Shown: positions 33,686 through 46,139, numbered from the stretch's first letter. The stretch is DNA of 64,000 nt from Chrysoporthe austroafricana (GCA_001051155.2 JYIP02000009.1:1550001-1614000), one strand, 5' to 3'. The notes: generated by a model not told the origin, from the sequence alone. Numbers and translations are program-made.

Positions 33686-35516
33686 CGTATTCTCGCCGCT
33701 TTATTCTGGCTTCAACGGCCATCCCTTGGTTGTATGTACCATGTAGTTAATATCCATAACAACCTGAGGAGATGCTACTTGGGGCGGCGGAGATTCCAAA
33801 TCCCCCAACGACCACAGTATCGAGCAGAGAATTGGAGCGCAAGTGCTCGGCATATGCAAGCCCGAAGTTGGTCTGCTGCAAAATGACTAGGTGAATATGT
33901 GCACATTATTTCTATTCCCGAATATCGTCCTACCAAGCCGCGAAGCTCGCATATTGGCGGGAGCCCACCAATTGCCAGCGCGCGTCTATTATAGACGGTC
34001 CCGGAAATTCATATCGCCAAGTCTCGACGTGAGGGGTGATCCTGACATGGCAATGGCCCAGCTTCATTAGACATAACAGTTCCCTCTGGCCGGATCGGCC
34101 GGGTTCATAACCGGTTAGGATGTGGCACAGTACGTCCCCCATCTTACGGAGTTGTTGTGAACCCCGCCCGGATCCTCTACTGCAATCGAGATTCTGGGGA
34201 AATCTGGGGTGCAGATCCAGGGTTCTCAAGAGGATTTGAGTTATTTGAGCGGGTCCCGGCAACGTAGCGTAAGTCCCTTACGCAACACCAGGCCTCTGAT
34301 CGTTCGACGGCTCTTCCGAGATGGACTGGGGAGCACAGAGAATCGCAAGTACTATAGAAACTAATCTGTATTATCTTCGTCTCGTAATTCTCGAAAGGGC
34401 TGTGGAGGAAATCAGTGAGCCTTCTGGGTCTTGGTACAACAGGTGCGGTATTATGAGGCCGAAGGACTTCAGTTCACTCGATACTCTTTGGTAGAGGCAA
34501 ATGTAATTTCCGTCGGCAGTTGACAGGCATTATTCGCGACTCAACGTGATCAGCTGAATACCACCAATACGAGCCAAGAAGTTAGACCCCACATAAACGA
34601 AAGTACACGCCGTCCCCAACCTCATGTCGGCCAACCAAGGCTGCCATACCTGATGCAGCGCCCCCGCAGGCGCCTTCGAAGGACAGCGTGTAAGCTCATT
34701 GGCCAGGCATTGAGCTTCTCTAAGCATGCGTCTGTGTTTTCGTCGTAGTTGGCTGTGATGATCACATAGTTGCTTCTCGCTTGCATTTTCTTGCATACAA
34801 ATACGTCAGTAAGGGGGTTCTGGGCGTTAACGAGAGCAGAGCATAATGGCAGCACCCCAACTCTGTTTCCGGGTGCACCTCTAGGCATCAATTATGTGCC
34901 CTTCACGAGCTTTGATGTCTTCGATCGGGATACTTTGTGCTCCTCAATCAACCAAAAGCTTGTCCTCGACCCAACAAACTCACCTAGGCCCTGAGAACAA
35001 GGCGCAAGGTTCGACCAATGGTACGGATCCCCAGCACACCGGGATAAGGTGTCTCACCAAGAAGTCTAATTCATCCAGAGGAGCAGTCGTGGTTCCCTCT
35101 ACCGAGCTTGAGATGCAGATGATCTCGACGACATTCCGCATCATTGGTGCCCGCAGACATCTTGGGGAGGGGAAGTGCATAGAACCCAAGTCATTAGGCA
35201 CAGCTTACTGCATATACAGTCCCTGGCAGGAACCAACGACGACTTCCCCAGCGGATGTTTCTCGGGATCATGGCTGTACAGTTGGAGATGGATGGATCGG
35301 CGCGGGACTCTAGATCGATGCTGCCCTGGGATGGAGTGTCACAGTTGCCCACGGAGCGGCGTACCATCGATGGAACCGCCCAAAGCACTGCTACATAAAA
35401 AGTCCACGAGCCCCTCTGAGCCTATGCTTTCTCTCCTGCATTCTCTTCTTCCTCATCCCAGTGGCGATCGACCACATACATTTTCCATAAGTTAGTATTT
35501 TTAGGCAGTCGGCAAT
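33686..35516. other. Intergenic region
   Basis: No supported gene. It includes the promoter of the alcohol oxidase gene. A minus-strand open frame at 33930-34262 has no recognisable features. Confidence 0.45.
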
Positions 35517-37769
35517 ATGGGTGAGTTCATCGCCAACCCGCCTTTGAGCACCCTCCCGGATGAGTTCGACATCATTGTCTGTGGAGGAGGTAGCTGTGGG
35601 TGTGTGGTGGCTGGCCGGTAAGTACCATGGTACATCGTCAATGATAGGTAACCCTTCTGAGCATGTCCAGGCTGGCCAATCTGGACCACAATCTCAAGGT
35701 CCTCCTCATCGAGGCCGGTGAGAACAACCTAAACAACCCGTGGGTGTATCGACCGGGTATCTACCCGCGTAACATGAAACTGGACTCCAAGACTGCTTCC
35801 TTCTATGAGTCTCGTCCCTCCAAATGGCTCTCCGGCAGAAAGGCCGTGGTGCCTTGCGCCCATGTCCTCGGCGGTGGCTCGTCTATTAACTTCATGATGT
35901 ATACCCGAGCCTCGGCCTCAGACTACGATGATTTCCAAGCCAAGGGCTGGACCACAAAGGAGCTTCTTCCTCTCATGAAGAAGCACGAAACGTACCAGCG
36001 CCCATCCCACAACAAGAACATCCATGGGTACGATGGACCGATCAAAGTCTCGTTTGGTAACTACACATATCCCATCAAGGAGGACTTCCTCCGCGCCGTA
36101 CAGACTCAAGGAGTCCCCGTTGTCGACGACCTTCAGGATCTTGTCACAGGCCATGGCGCTGAGCACTGGTTGAAGTGGATTAACCGTGACACCGGTCGCC
36201 GAAGCGACAGCGCTCATGGCTACATCCACGCCACCCGGGCTGTCCACTCCAATCTGTACCTTGCTTGCAATACCAAGGTCGACAAGGTCATCATCGAGAA
36301 CGGTCGTGCCGTTGGCGTCCGCACGGTCCCTACTAAGCCAGCTGGTGGCAAACCGCAGGGCCGTATCTTCAAGTCGAGGAAGCAGATCATCGTATCTGGG
36401 GGTACTCTCTCATCACCTCTCATCCTCCAACGGTCTGGCATCGGTGATCCGCAGAAGCTGCGCGCTGCGGGAGTGGAACCTATTGTTAATCTCCCTGGTG
36501 TCGGTCTCAATTTCCAGGACCACTACCTCACATTCTCCACCTACCGCGCAAAGCCGGGCACGGAGAGCTTTGACGAGTTCATTCGCGGAAACCCGGAAGT
36601 CCAGAGACGTAAGCCTCTCATTGCTCCTCCAGAGCTTCTCCAACAATACTAATATGTGCCTTGTACAGAGGTATACGAGGAGTGGAACCTCAAGGGTACG
36701 GGTCCTCTGTCCACCAACGGCATCGAAGCCGGTGTCAAGATCCGTCCCACTGCAGAAGAACTCAGGGAATTCGAATCGTGGCCGACCCCCCACTTCAAGT
36801 CCGGCTGGAAGTCCTACTTCGAGAACAAGCCTGACAAGCCGGTTATGCACTACAGTGTCATCAGCGGCTGGTTTGGTGACCACATGCTCATGCCTGCTGG
36901 GAACTTCTTCACCATGTTCCACTTCCTCGAGTACCCGTTCTCTCGTGGCTTCATTCACATCAAGAGCCCTGATCCATATGCGGCTCCTGACTTCGACACT
37001 GGTTTCATGAACGACGAGCGAGACATGGTCCCAATGGTCTGGGGCTATATCAAGTCTCGCGAGACGGCCCGCCGCATGGACGCTTACGCTGGCGAGGTCG
37101 AGGCGATGGTATGTCTCTTGTTCCCTAGCCTGTGCGCACTTACATGACTGACCATTGGTGATAGCACCCATTCTTCGATGCCGACTCCAAGGCTCGCGCC
37201 CGTGACATGGATCTGGAGACCACCAAAGCCTGGGCCCTCCCCGGCAATCTCTCTGCTGGTATTGGTCACGGCAGCTGGTCACTCCCCCTGGACCAGGCCG
37301 AGAAGAAGCCCGAGCCAGGCATCCTCAACTCCAACGCCAAGGACGTCCGTGAGGAGCTGCAGTACAGCTCCAGGGACATCGCAGCAGTTGAGGAGTGGGT
37401 CAAGCGTCACGTCGAGAGTACCTGGCACAGCCTGGGCACCTGCTCGATGGCCCCCAAGGACGGCAACAGCATTGTCAGGCACGGCGTGCTCGACGAGCGC
37501 CTGAATGTCCACGGCGTCAAGGGACTGAAGGTTGCTGATCTTTCGATCTGCCCCGACAATGTCGGCTGTAAGTCTTGTGTTTTGAGATCCCCAGTGATTT
37601 CCGCCAAGCTGATGACTTGCCAGGCAACACTTACTCGACGGCTCTTCTCATTGGTGAGAAGTGCGCCGTTCTTACGGGCGAGGACCTGGGATACTCCGGC
37701 TCCGCCCTGGATATGAGGGTGCCCGAGTACAACGTGCCTGGAGAGTTGAAGCTCCCGCTTCGCCTGTAA
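35517..37769 (+). CDS. GMC oxidoreductase, alcohol (methanol) oxidase type
   Basis: A 675-residue FAD enzyme in five exons: 35517-35617, 35671-36608, 36669-37108, 37165-37567 and 37624-37769; all phases close. The ADP-binding motif is DIIVCGGGSCGCVVAGRLA (residues 18-36), ending in a junction codon. The GMC signatures VLGGGSSINFMMYTR and SGGTLSSPLILQRSGIG are present. The catalytic His lies in STWHSLGTCSMAPK and the last junction rebuilds CPDNVGCNTYSTALLIGEK, diagnostic of the methanol/alcohol oxidase subgroup. These enzymes oxidise short-chain alcohols to aldehydes with release of H2O2, usually in peroxisomes. Here the C-terminus is -LRL rather than a canonical -SKL or the -ARF of yeast enzymes. 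No link to the upstream hydantoin genes can be shown. Confidence 0.93.
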
Positions 37770-38066
37770 AGCTAGCAACACACAACGAGATTGGATTTGT
37801 GGCTGAGATTGCAGACCCAGATTGTATTTCATTGACTAACTCCTGGGTGGCACAATGCTTTCTTTCCGTATAATTCGATCAAGCACTATGAATGTATGAA
37901 TGCAACGTCTCTTGCTCTAAGTCATGTCGAGTGGTCCGTTCAAAATTTAGTTTCATAGTATGGTAATGAGATTGGAGTACCGCGTTGCGGGTGTGCAGAA
38001 GCGGATGTCAACAATTGCCGAACAAAAGTGAAGCCGCCTTAGATTGGTGCTAGAGAAGGCCTGAAG

Positions 38067-39254
38067 TCATCGCCTTGGATCATGGTACGGTGATGGCGGA
38101 CTGTCGTAGCCTAGTCGTGTCCTCGGTCGGGATGACCGGGGAATATCCAGCACGATGGAGGGCGGCGCTCGAGACGGTATCTCGACATCTCTGGTGAATT
38201 GTCTCTGTTGTCCCCGTCCGCCGCCCGTGTACGAGTCATATCCATTGCCTCTCGGCGGGGCTCGTCTGGTAGGACTGCGCCTCTGCATGACCTCAGAGAC
38301 ACGCACTCTTCCTTCCCTCTCATCTGACCTGTACTTGGTCCTCATAGCAGTTGATGAATCGCTTTCCTCGGTCGATTCAAACCCGTTGTATGGCTCTGGT
38401 GCCGGTCGTCTCCTCACGTCCAGTAGGGTTGGTCCGCGACTCTCCTTCCAGTCATCACCACCACCGGGCCCACCACCGCCAGCAAATCCAGGTCCGACAG
38501 CCCCATCTGGTCCATCGCCACGACCGCTCAGCTGCTCTAACATCATTCGACAGCTGGTTACCTCCCTCTCCATCCGCCGCAGCATAACTCTCTGCACCTT
38601 ATCCGACAACTTGTGCACAGCATTCTTGCTCTGCCACCAGATGAACCGGTGAATGAAATCGCACCTGTAAAGGGCCGTATAGTTTGCTGCGCTTCCCGCC
38701 TCCCCATGCATCTCGATGTCCTCGCGCAGACCCTTCTCGTTGAGTAGGTCGTCCTTGCCCCACATCTCTCCCTTCCGAATGGCCTCGGCCTTCGGTCCGC
38801 TCACGAGGAACGGACGCTCCAGGGCCTTGAATTGCCGCCATAGGTCCCTGATCGTCTGATAGTGGAGGCTCAGCGTCTGCTCGCAGTGCGTGAGCGGGTA
38901 GCCCTCCCTGAGGTTTCCGTTGCTGTGGCTCGAGTTGAGGCCGCCCCGACTAGAGCTGCGCAGACGGCTGGCGCGGGCCGGAGGATGATGGGACCGCCGT
39001 GAATGCCGGATCTGCGCCTTTTTGTTGCGTAGGTCGCGTGTCTGCTGGCGGAGGGCCTCGCGCTCTTCTAGGAGCTGTTCTCTTAGGTTTCCTAGAGCGT
39101 CGCGGATATCTTCGGGAGCGCCGCGTATCGTGGCTATAAAGTTGGCATAGAGCGCGAGTAGGTTGAGGACGGTAATGACGAAGGAGGTGATTCCTATGAC
39201 AAAGGAAATATAGGACAACGTAGGAGGGAAAGTGGTAGTCCCTCGGCCATCCAT
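38067..39254 (-). CDS. Conserved fungal membrane/coiled-coil protein, unknown function
   Basis: A 395-residue intronless protein. Residues about 11-40 form one or two hydrophobic segments (SYISFVIGITSFVITVLNLL) near the N-terminus. They are followed by a coiled coil rich in Glu/Arg/Gln (LREQLLEEREALRQQ) and a basic Ser/Arg-rich linker. Residues about 120-250 form a globular helical region with conserved-looking aromatics (LWRQFKALERPFLVSGP; FIHRFIWWQSKNAVHKLSD). The last 150 residues are disordered and rich in Gly, Arg, Pro and Ser. I recall this arrangement as common in Pezizomycotina hypothetical proteins but know no function. The start follows naturally from the hydrophobic segment. Probably a type-III membrane protein with a cytosolic C-terminus. 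Confidence 0.7.
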   Translation of the reverse strand: MDGRGTTTFPPTLSYISFVIGITSFVITVLNLLALYANFIATIRGAPEDIRDALGNLREQLLEEREALRQQTRDLRNKKAQIRHSRRSHHPPARASRLRSSSRGGLNSSHSNGNLREGYPLTHCEQTLSLHYQTIRDLWRQFKALERPFLVSGPKAEAIRKGEMWGKDDLLNEKGLREDIEMHGEAGSAANYTALYRCDFIHRFIWWQSKNAVHKLSDKVQRVMLRRMEREVTSCRMMLEQLSGRGDGPDGAVGPGFAGGGGPGGGDDWKESRGPTLLDVRRRPAPEPYNGFESTEESDSSTAMRTKYRSDEREGRVRVSEVMQRRSPTRRAPPRGNGYDSYTGGGRGQQRQFTRDVEIPSRAPPSIVLDIPRSSRPRTRLGYDSPPSPYHDPRR

Positions 39255-40428
39255 ATCGGGTAGCTGGTCTGTCTAACCTCGACGTTTCCGCCATGCCGGC
39301 TTCGATCTGGGCGCGTCTTGATGCCTCACCTGAAGGGCTCGGCTAGGCAAGAACTGGCGGAACGCCTGCCGTCTTTAAAGAATCTCAAGCGGAGTGTAAG
39401 GATCTGCTCTCGTGCTGGTAGAAAGCAATGTGACACCAAATAGGACCATGAGCTTTCATGGTTGGCCTCGGAATGCGGGTGGCTGGAGTTGTATCTCTCC
39501 CCTCGGCCCGTAGCGGTGACATTAAGATGACGCCGGGTGTTAGGATGACGCTGGCTCTGACTGACAGATCTTTTGATGCAGGCCAGTGTGATGTCTCTTA
39601 CTGTACTGATGCCGGGGCTAGATTATGCATACTGCATGAGACTGGGCCCTAGTGCTGACGATCAGTCGCAGCCGGATACGGAGGTCGGCTAGGTGACACA
39701 TCAAAATGGAGGTTTCAATCTTCGCTATTGACCATGTTGTATAACAGGCTCGGGTTGCCAGGCAGTCATTGTTGACGGTGAGCATGAACTTTATTAACAA
39801 TACACGATAACAGAGGCTAAATCACCAGATGCTTGCCACCATGGGCCGCGAACGTGCTTGCTTAGACGACTCTTCTAAGTGCCTTCTCAAGTCGCCACGC
39901 TCGCAATTCCATGTAAACACTGTAGGCTGCGTTACGAGCAATGGGTGTTTCATATCGAATATATGTATTAAGCATAGTACTTACTAATATTCCGAGCAGA
40001 AACGTCATGTGGTTGTCGGCAGCTAACTACTTGCATCACATCGAAGATCGCGAATTTACATGAAGACTTACAAAGCAACAATTGAATTTGTGTTTTAGAT
40101 GTGTAGAAAACGTATGTCCCTGCAGGACAGTAACGATGACTGACCATTTTCACTTGACTGTCCAGTGTTGGTTCAGGTACGCTCGCTCTCGACACCAGGA
40201 ATTCAAGCAATGTAACCCAGACAGGCTCTCGACCGGTAGTATCTTGTCTGACTTCATGTATCTTTATATTGTCAAGGCCGAAGGCCTGTGGTGTTATATG
40301 TGGTAATATGTACAAAGAAATGTCTAGGTGTGGTATCAAGCGCTCAGTCTATGGTCCAGAACCGAGATATATGGTATCAAAGAAGTGTCCCAAACATCAT
40401 TAGCAACCCCTCAAAACGTTTCGACCCC
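39255..40428. other. Intergenic region
   Basis: No supported gene between the promoter of the coiled-coil protein and the 3' end of the glucanase gene. Open frames are short and featureless. Confidence 0.5.
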
Positions 40429-42573
40429 TTAGAACAGTAACATTACGCCGGCGAACACGACCAGCGTAAGCGTGCTGACGTCAATGTTACCGGTCTTGAT
40501 GCCCGAGCTGCTCACCACGATGCAGTCGAGGCCAGCGCATGAGCTCGTCGAAGTCGCGGACGAAGCACTCGTTGAGCTCGCCATGCCGGAAGCCGTGGCG
40601 TTGTAGTTGTGGATACCGGTCGCGGCAGCCGCCGTCTCCGAAAGCCAGCCCAGGGACACGCTGGTCGGCGAGGCAGTCGCGGTCTCGAGTGCGCCGCCCA
40701 GGTCGGTGGTCGAGATGACCTCGGTCGTGGCCGATTGGGCCGTGCTGGTCGCCTTGGACGTGCTGAGGGCCTTCGACGTGCTCAAGGCGCTAGGAGAGGA
40801 CTCGGTATAGGTCGAGTGGAGTGTGAGGTAGTAGGTGGACCTGGCCGCGCTTGATGCCGGAGACTCTTGAACCGGCGAGCTCCCTGACGTCGCGGCGCTG
40901 GCAACAGGAACAAGACCGCCGGTTGACGCGGACGCGATAATCGTGGACTGGCTGGCGCTCGCGGAAGCTTCGGCAGCCGTCACGGGGCAGATCGTTGTGG
41001 ATACCGCAACGATAACAGTCGTCACGTCGCCGACGTTGCAGGACGTGGCGGCAGAAGCACAAGAAGTAATAGTGGACGAAGATGTCGAGAAAATCGTGCT
41101 GGTCGTGAAGTGGGTCGAGGTCGCAGTAGATGCTGAAACTTCCGTAGCGTGGGATGTGAGCGGTGCCACCGCGGAGCCAGGGAGGTTGGTGGAGGTGACG
41201 GCGGCTTCAGATGAAGGGGTCGTCTGAGCCTCGACGGTAACGCTGCTCTCATTGGCTAGTGCGGCGGCGCTCGCCGATGCCTCGGCGGCTGTGATGGGGC
41301 AAATAGTAGTGTCAACGGTCAGGATCACAGTCGTCTCGGAGCCGGACTCGTCGGTCGAGACTGAAGTAGCATAAACGTAGCCAGTCGAATGAGAATAGGT
41401 GCTGGTGAGGGCCGCTGCAGCCTCGCTCAGCGTGGCCGCGACACCGAGAGTCGAGTCTAGGACAGATCCTGTGCCTGCCAGGAGTCCTCCCTGACTGCTC
41501 GTGGTGACAGAGGTAGGAGTGACGGTAGACGAAGTAGTAATGGCGGTAGAAGATGCGATGGCGGTAGAGGCAGCGGTGGAAGTTGTGGCCACGCCCAACT
41601 CGTAGAACTGGATCCCCTCGACCATGAAGTAGGTCTCGGCGAACGCCAGCGGGTTGTCTGCAACATAGGAAGTACAAGAATCTCCAACGGCGGAGCAGGT
41701 AGCGTCCCAGATGGTCGAGGAGCCCGCGGTGTCACCGCAGAAGTCGATGTTGAAGACGAGCTGTTGGTTGGCAAACGACTTGTCCAGGTCGCAGTTGGTC
41801 TGCTCGACGAGCAGCGTGGGGTTGCCCCAGGCACTCGAGCTCGGGTCCGGAGTGCCGGCCGTGATATCGGAGGGCACGGCAGTGGGCAGCCAGTTCCAGA
41901 TCTTGATGGCAGAGTCCGTCCACTCCATCGCAAAGGTGGCGCCGATCGCTGAGCCCCAGACTCCGGAATCATCCTCGACGCCACATCCGACCCCGTCAGC
42001 CTCGTTGTTGCAGTCCTGGGTCAAGACGGTTCCCTCGATGCCCGTGGTAGAGAGGAGACATTCTCCGGCGATGGTCTCGTTGGTGTGCATGGCCATCCGG
42101 TTGTAGCCCATAAGATTCCACCCCTCGTACATGTCGATCTCGCCCATTGTCAGCCACGGACTTCCGTAAGACCAGAAAGCCGGCCAGGCACCACATGCTT
42201 GGGCGGGCAAGTGCGAAAATGTGGCGATCATGAGACCCTGGTTGTATGTCGTCTTACTCGTCATCCTCACACTGTCACGGCCCTTCCCGGTCGGGTCATA
42301 TGTGCTGTTGGTGTCAGGTCCGATATAAACCTGTCCATTCGACGTCGAGATCAGACCCAGGCTCTCAGCATCGGCCTGGCTGCGGTATTGGACGTATCCA
42401 TGAGTGAGGTCCCACGAGTCATCGCTTGTATATGTGCTGACAAAGAAGTCGAACTTGTCGAAGAAGTTGTCCGCCGTGTATTCTTCGGTAAGCTGGTAGG
42501 TTTCTGTAGCCGCCTTGACGGCAGTGGCGCAAGCGACAGCTGCGCCGATCTTTTTGAAAGACGATGGAGCCAT
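40429..42573 (-). CDS. GPI-type GH16 endo-beta-1,3(4)-glucanase with Ser/Thr-rich stalk
   Basis: A 714-residue intronless secreted enzyme. Residues 1-22 form a signal peptide. The GH16 domain spans about 25-320, with active-site motif GEIDMYEGWN: Glu145 nucleophile, Asp147 and Glu150 acid/base. GAWPAFWSYG just before it is the conserved substrate-binding strand, and paired cysteines occur in the second half. A Ser/Thr/Ala-rich stalk of about 370 residues follows, containing two copies of a TT-V-I-x-x-V-(D/S)-TTICP(I/V)TAAEASASA block. The C-terminus has small residues then a hydrophobic tail (VSTLTLVVFAGVMLLF), fitting GPI anchoring. It would act on cell-wall or substrate beta-glucans at the cell surface. 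Start at MAPSSFKK, chosen because the signal peptide begins there. Confidence 0.93.
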   Translation of the reverse strand: MAPSSFKKIGAAVACATAVKAATETYQLTEEYTADNFFDKFDFFVSTYTSDDSWDLTHGYVQYRSQADAESLGLISTSNGQVYIGPDTNSTYDPTGKGRDSVRMTSKTTYNQGLMIATFSHLPAQACGAWPAFWSYGSPWLTMGEIDMYEGWNLMGYNRMAMHTNETIAGECLLSTTGIEGTVLTQDCNNEADGVGCGVEDDSGVWGSAIGATFAMEWTDSAIKIWNWLPTAVPSDITAGTPDPSSSAWGNPTLLVEQTNCDLDKSFANQQLVFNIDFCGDTAGSSTIWDATCSAVGDSCTSYVADNPLAFAETYFMVEGIQFYELGVATTSTAASTAIASSTAITTSSTVTPTSVTTSSQGGLLAGTGSVLDSTLGVAATLSEAAAALTSTYSHSTGYVYATSVSTDESGSETTVILTVDTTICPITAAEASASAAALANESSVTVEAQTTPSSEAAVTSTNLPGSAVAPLTSHATEVSASTATSTHFTTSTIFSTSSSTITSCASAATSCNVGDVTTVIVAVSTTICPVTAAEASASASQSTIIASASTGGLVPVASAATSGSSPVQESPASSAARSTYYLTLHSTYTESSPSALSTSKALSTSKATSTAQSATTEVISTTDLGGALETATASPTSVSLGWLSETAAAATGIHNYNATASGMASSTSASSATSTSSCAGLDCIVVSSSGIKTGNIDVSTLTLVVFAGVMLLF

Positions 42574-44558
42574 CTCGGTGGCTTCGAAAGAAACGAAGGT
42601 GAAGGAAATTAAAGAGTGACAAGTAAGTTGGATTAAGAATAAAAGACTGTCGTCGACGACCGTTACGCCTTTGAATAGAGCAAGAGGACTGCTCAGAGTC
42701 ACTGTTTGAAAGCTGTACGAAGCAGCAGAAGAATACAGAGCACAACCATCGTGGACCAGAAGCATTGGCTATCGGTGCGCTTTTACGACGCAGCCGCGCG
42801 CGCCCCTTGCGGGATGGAGTCGGCTGTCACTCAAATCTCGCATGACCGGACCCACCGTTCGGCGCTGAGAAACAACCAAACAGAGAAACACGGCAGTGCC
42901 CAGCTTTGCCATACCGGTTCTGCGTTCAATGGTTGGTCGATCATCCTCAGCGTCCCCACGGGCTTTGACAGGGGAAGCGGGCTGTGGCTAAGAGGGGCCA
43001 CGCGGTGTACCGGCATTTTGCATGATCGCCGGATGATGGGACTGTTTACTATGTGACATACCGTACGTACTACGGTAGCGAGAAGAGCACAAGCCCAAGC
43101 AGTGACTTTAACCGATCTTCGATATTCGGTTGTCCCAAGTCTTACGTATTAGTTTCGAAAGAGAGAAGTTTGATCGATTCTCGCCAAGCTCCGTCATTCG
43201 AGGCCAGAAAGACCGCGCATCGCCCCTGGTCGAGACCAGGGAGCAAAATTAATATCATAGCCTGTTCGTCAATGCTCTCCAACAGGACGATTGGCGAAAA
43301 CAGCAAAGGGCTAGGGGCAGCGTTGTCATGAGCCGGGATACTTCAGGGGTCTTGATGCCAGTCGGGCTGCCTCACATCTACCCGAGCACTGCCGAGTTGA
43401 GCCTAGGCGCCTGAGGCTTTGAACCAACCGCCTGCGTTGTTCGGGCTGTAAATCGTGCAGACTCCACTCTGCAGGTCAGTCGGCCGCTACTGGGGTAGGC
43501 ACAGGAAGGGTGAGCAGTTCTCTTGTGAAAAGGGAAAAGAGAAAGAACGAAAAAGAAAAACCCCCCAAAAAACCAGCATAAGTACACTAGCAGCCATCAA
43601 CTTGGCACCCAAAGGTCGTAGACTCGAACTTTCTGGTAATGCATTCAAAAATATAGAGGTATGAAGCACATATATGAACTTGGCCCTCACCTGTTTTATC
43701 TCCGAATCGAGCCAGATGCAGAACGAAGTCCGATGCATGCATAGGCGCCACAGTGGAGATATGGCAGGGGCATGAAACGTCAAAGTGGACACGGGCAATT
43801 CAATCAGGGAGAGCTTTGCTGTTCGTCCAGAGTATTCCCCTATAAGTACATTGCTACATTGTGAAAACGTGGAAACAAACAAACCAAATCACTTTTCAAT
43901 TATGACGTGAGCATCGTCGCGAGGACGCCAGTGCCAGCGAATAACAAAGTATCGCAGTGACTTCGAGGATATAATACGGGTAAGCATAAGGATTTTGTAA
44001 TGAGCACTGCTGTTGTCACGGTGTCAGGTCAGGTATTCAGCAGGTAAACGCTGAGCGGGCAAGTAGGCAGTCTTCAGGTGTGTCGTATGCTCTAGGCATT
44101 CTCTCTCGGGGAAGACAAGACCGTTCAATATCTATAAAGTTAGCATAGGCAAGCATTAGGCTTAATGGATCTTACTTGGCCAAGAATCGCATCGACTTTA
44201 TATGATGTTAGACATCTGGAGCATAAAATAAAGGCGAGAGAGTGATGTTCATTTCTTCGAGGACCACGTAATGAACGTTGTTTGTAGAGAATGCCTCGAT
44301 AGATGCAGCAAAGCTGTCGTGTGAAAATTATCGGATCCAAGGAAGCGCCTCTTCAACCTTCTAGCTCTTAAATTCTCTAATATTGACGAACCGCTCAGGA
44401 GCAGTTGTCCGGATAGCCATATGTGCCTCACCTCCGAGATTATGCTATTGAGATACCGACGCATACTCTTTCCAAGGCTCACTATACTTAGTCCTAAGAA
44501 TATCAGAAGTATATACCAGCTTCAGAACACAGTTCACACATACCATTGCTTATAGCTA
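42574..44558. other. Intergenic region
   Basis: Promoter of the glucanase gene and about 1.5 kb of unassigned DNA. An A-rich run lies at about 43526-43573. No gene supported. Confidence 0.5.
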
Positions 44559-44999
44559 ATGCATTTTTCACAGGGAATCACAGATTACATGCACACTATG
44601 AAGGACCCTGCAACAGCACCGTGGGATGAGAGTATTAGCGACGCAGGTTTCGAGAAGCAGAGACCCGACTTCGAGTCTGCGACTATGGATGACAGATGGA
44701 TCTTTTTAGTAACGGATCTGGATCAGAGCGGCAAGATATCCATCCCTATTAATCGAAGCTGGACAAAAAAGGAACTTTACCGACTTACTGAAAAGCCAAG
44801 CGACGGCAGTAGTGGTGTGAAAATCGAAGCCATTACTTAGGAACAAAATAAGGGTAGAATTGATATTTCGGAAGAGCAGGGCAAGAAAGAGGCCGTGCTT
44901 CTATGCAGATCCATCCTTAGTTGCAATATTGATGCGCTTCCAGAGTATGACTCCTCGACTTTTTGGAATTATTCTGCTGCTCAATTAAATACGAGCTAA
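44559..44999 (+). pseudogene. Degenerate open frame of unknown family, single in-frame stop
   Basis: An open frame from 44559 has protein-like composition (MDDRWIFLVTDLDQSG, WTKKELYRLTEKPS) and stops at TAG 44838-44840. The same frame then stays open for 52 more codons, with acidic/Leu-rich composition (RIDISEEQGKKEAVLLC), to TAA 44997-44999. A single interrupting TAG suggests a recently broken gene or an unannotated intron. No family recognised. A TTTTCACAG just after the first ATG could be a splice acceptor, so the true start may lie upstream. Confidence 0.35.
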
Positions 45000-46139
45000 G
45001 AAGCCTTTTTCCTGCTACCAAAATTCTGGGCTGGGCCAGGCTTCTATTGAGTGGATCTGGAAACAATGTCGTGGCCCCCTAGGCCCGATATTTAAGATGC
45101 AGTGTCAGGAGGAGAGAGAACAGAGCATACTGTCGAGGGAACACGTTAAGAGCTTTGTCCGTATGCATGTGTACAGGTACTAAAAGATTTGTTTCACTGT
45201 CACAATCTACTGCTTTGGCCTATTGCCATCACTCCTATAAACAGGGTTGTAAAGCCTTGAACCACCTTCATGCAATGTACGAACCCCATGGGCTACTAAT
45301 GACCTTGAGAATGTTCAGTATCTCGTTATGGACATCTCGTTGAACTCGGATTAATCAATCAATCTTTTTTCGTTCGGCGAACGGATTCAAGGTCTTCAAT
45401 TGCACACTATTCAAAGCAGTAATAGTAATATGCGTCGATCAACCATGCCCATCTCATCACGGGATAGCTCTGAGTCGAGCCAACATGTTCTCGAGCATCC
45501 TGGAGAGCAGATCAACGAGTGATAAGCTCACTGAAAGCGCCATAGATATTTCATTAACCGATCCCACCACTTCTATACCCACCCGTCGAATATAGTTGCC
45601 GCATCGCGTACAGTCTTGCTCCAGCTCCACGAAGCCAGGGATCGGGGCCCTACGGTGCCAACTCAACGATGCGTTTATAAATTTCCTGTATATCACCATG
45701 ATGTGAGATCCCGAGCGCTGGTATCCCCAAGGAGATGAAAAGCACGGGCATACTCGCGGTGGAAGCTGGAGGAAGTTCAGCCTGACGCGTCCGAGGATAA
45801 TGCTCTTCTGGGTCAAGTCTGTGCTCGGCGTCGTCCTCAGCGAGTGCATGGAGATGATGATTGAGAGTGAGTCTGGAGTCTTCCTTTCTGGATTGCTCCC
45901 GATCTTCTTGCTTCATGACCTATAGTCGAGCATCACCGTTTCGAACTAACCACTAACCAAAGACACACATGACAGGCTTCGCCGTCATACTGCCATACCA
46001 ACGGTCGTTTTTGGTGTGGAGGCCACATATGCCGGTCGACTCGAGGATGATTGCATACGCTATGTTCTATGTATGTGATTTAGAAATTCGATAACAGCTT
46101 TAAAGCTTTTAATTAAATAATTGATAACTTTCATAGTTA
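45000..46139. other. Intergenic region with weak minus-strand frames
   Basis: Two overlapping minus-strand open frames (45457-45849 and 45650-45916) have protein-like composition but different frames, no recognised family and no clear intron joining them. The final 100 bases are AT-rich. Confidence 0.4.
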
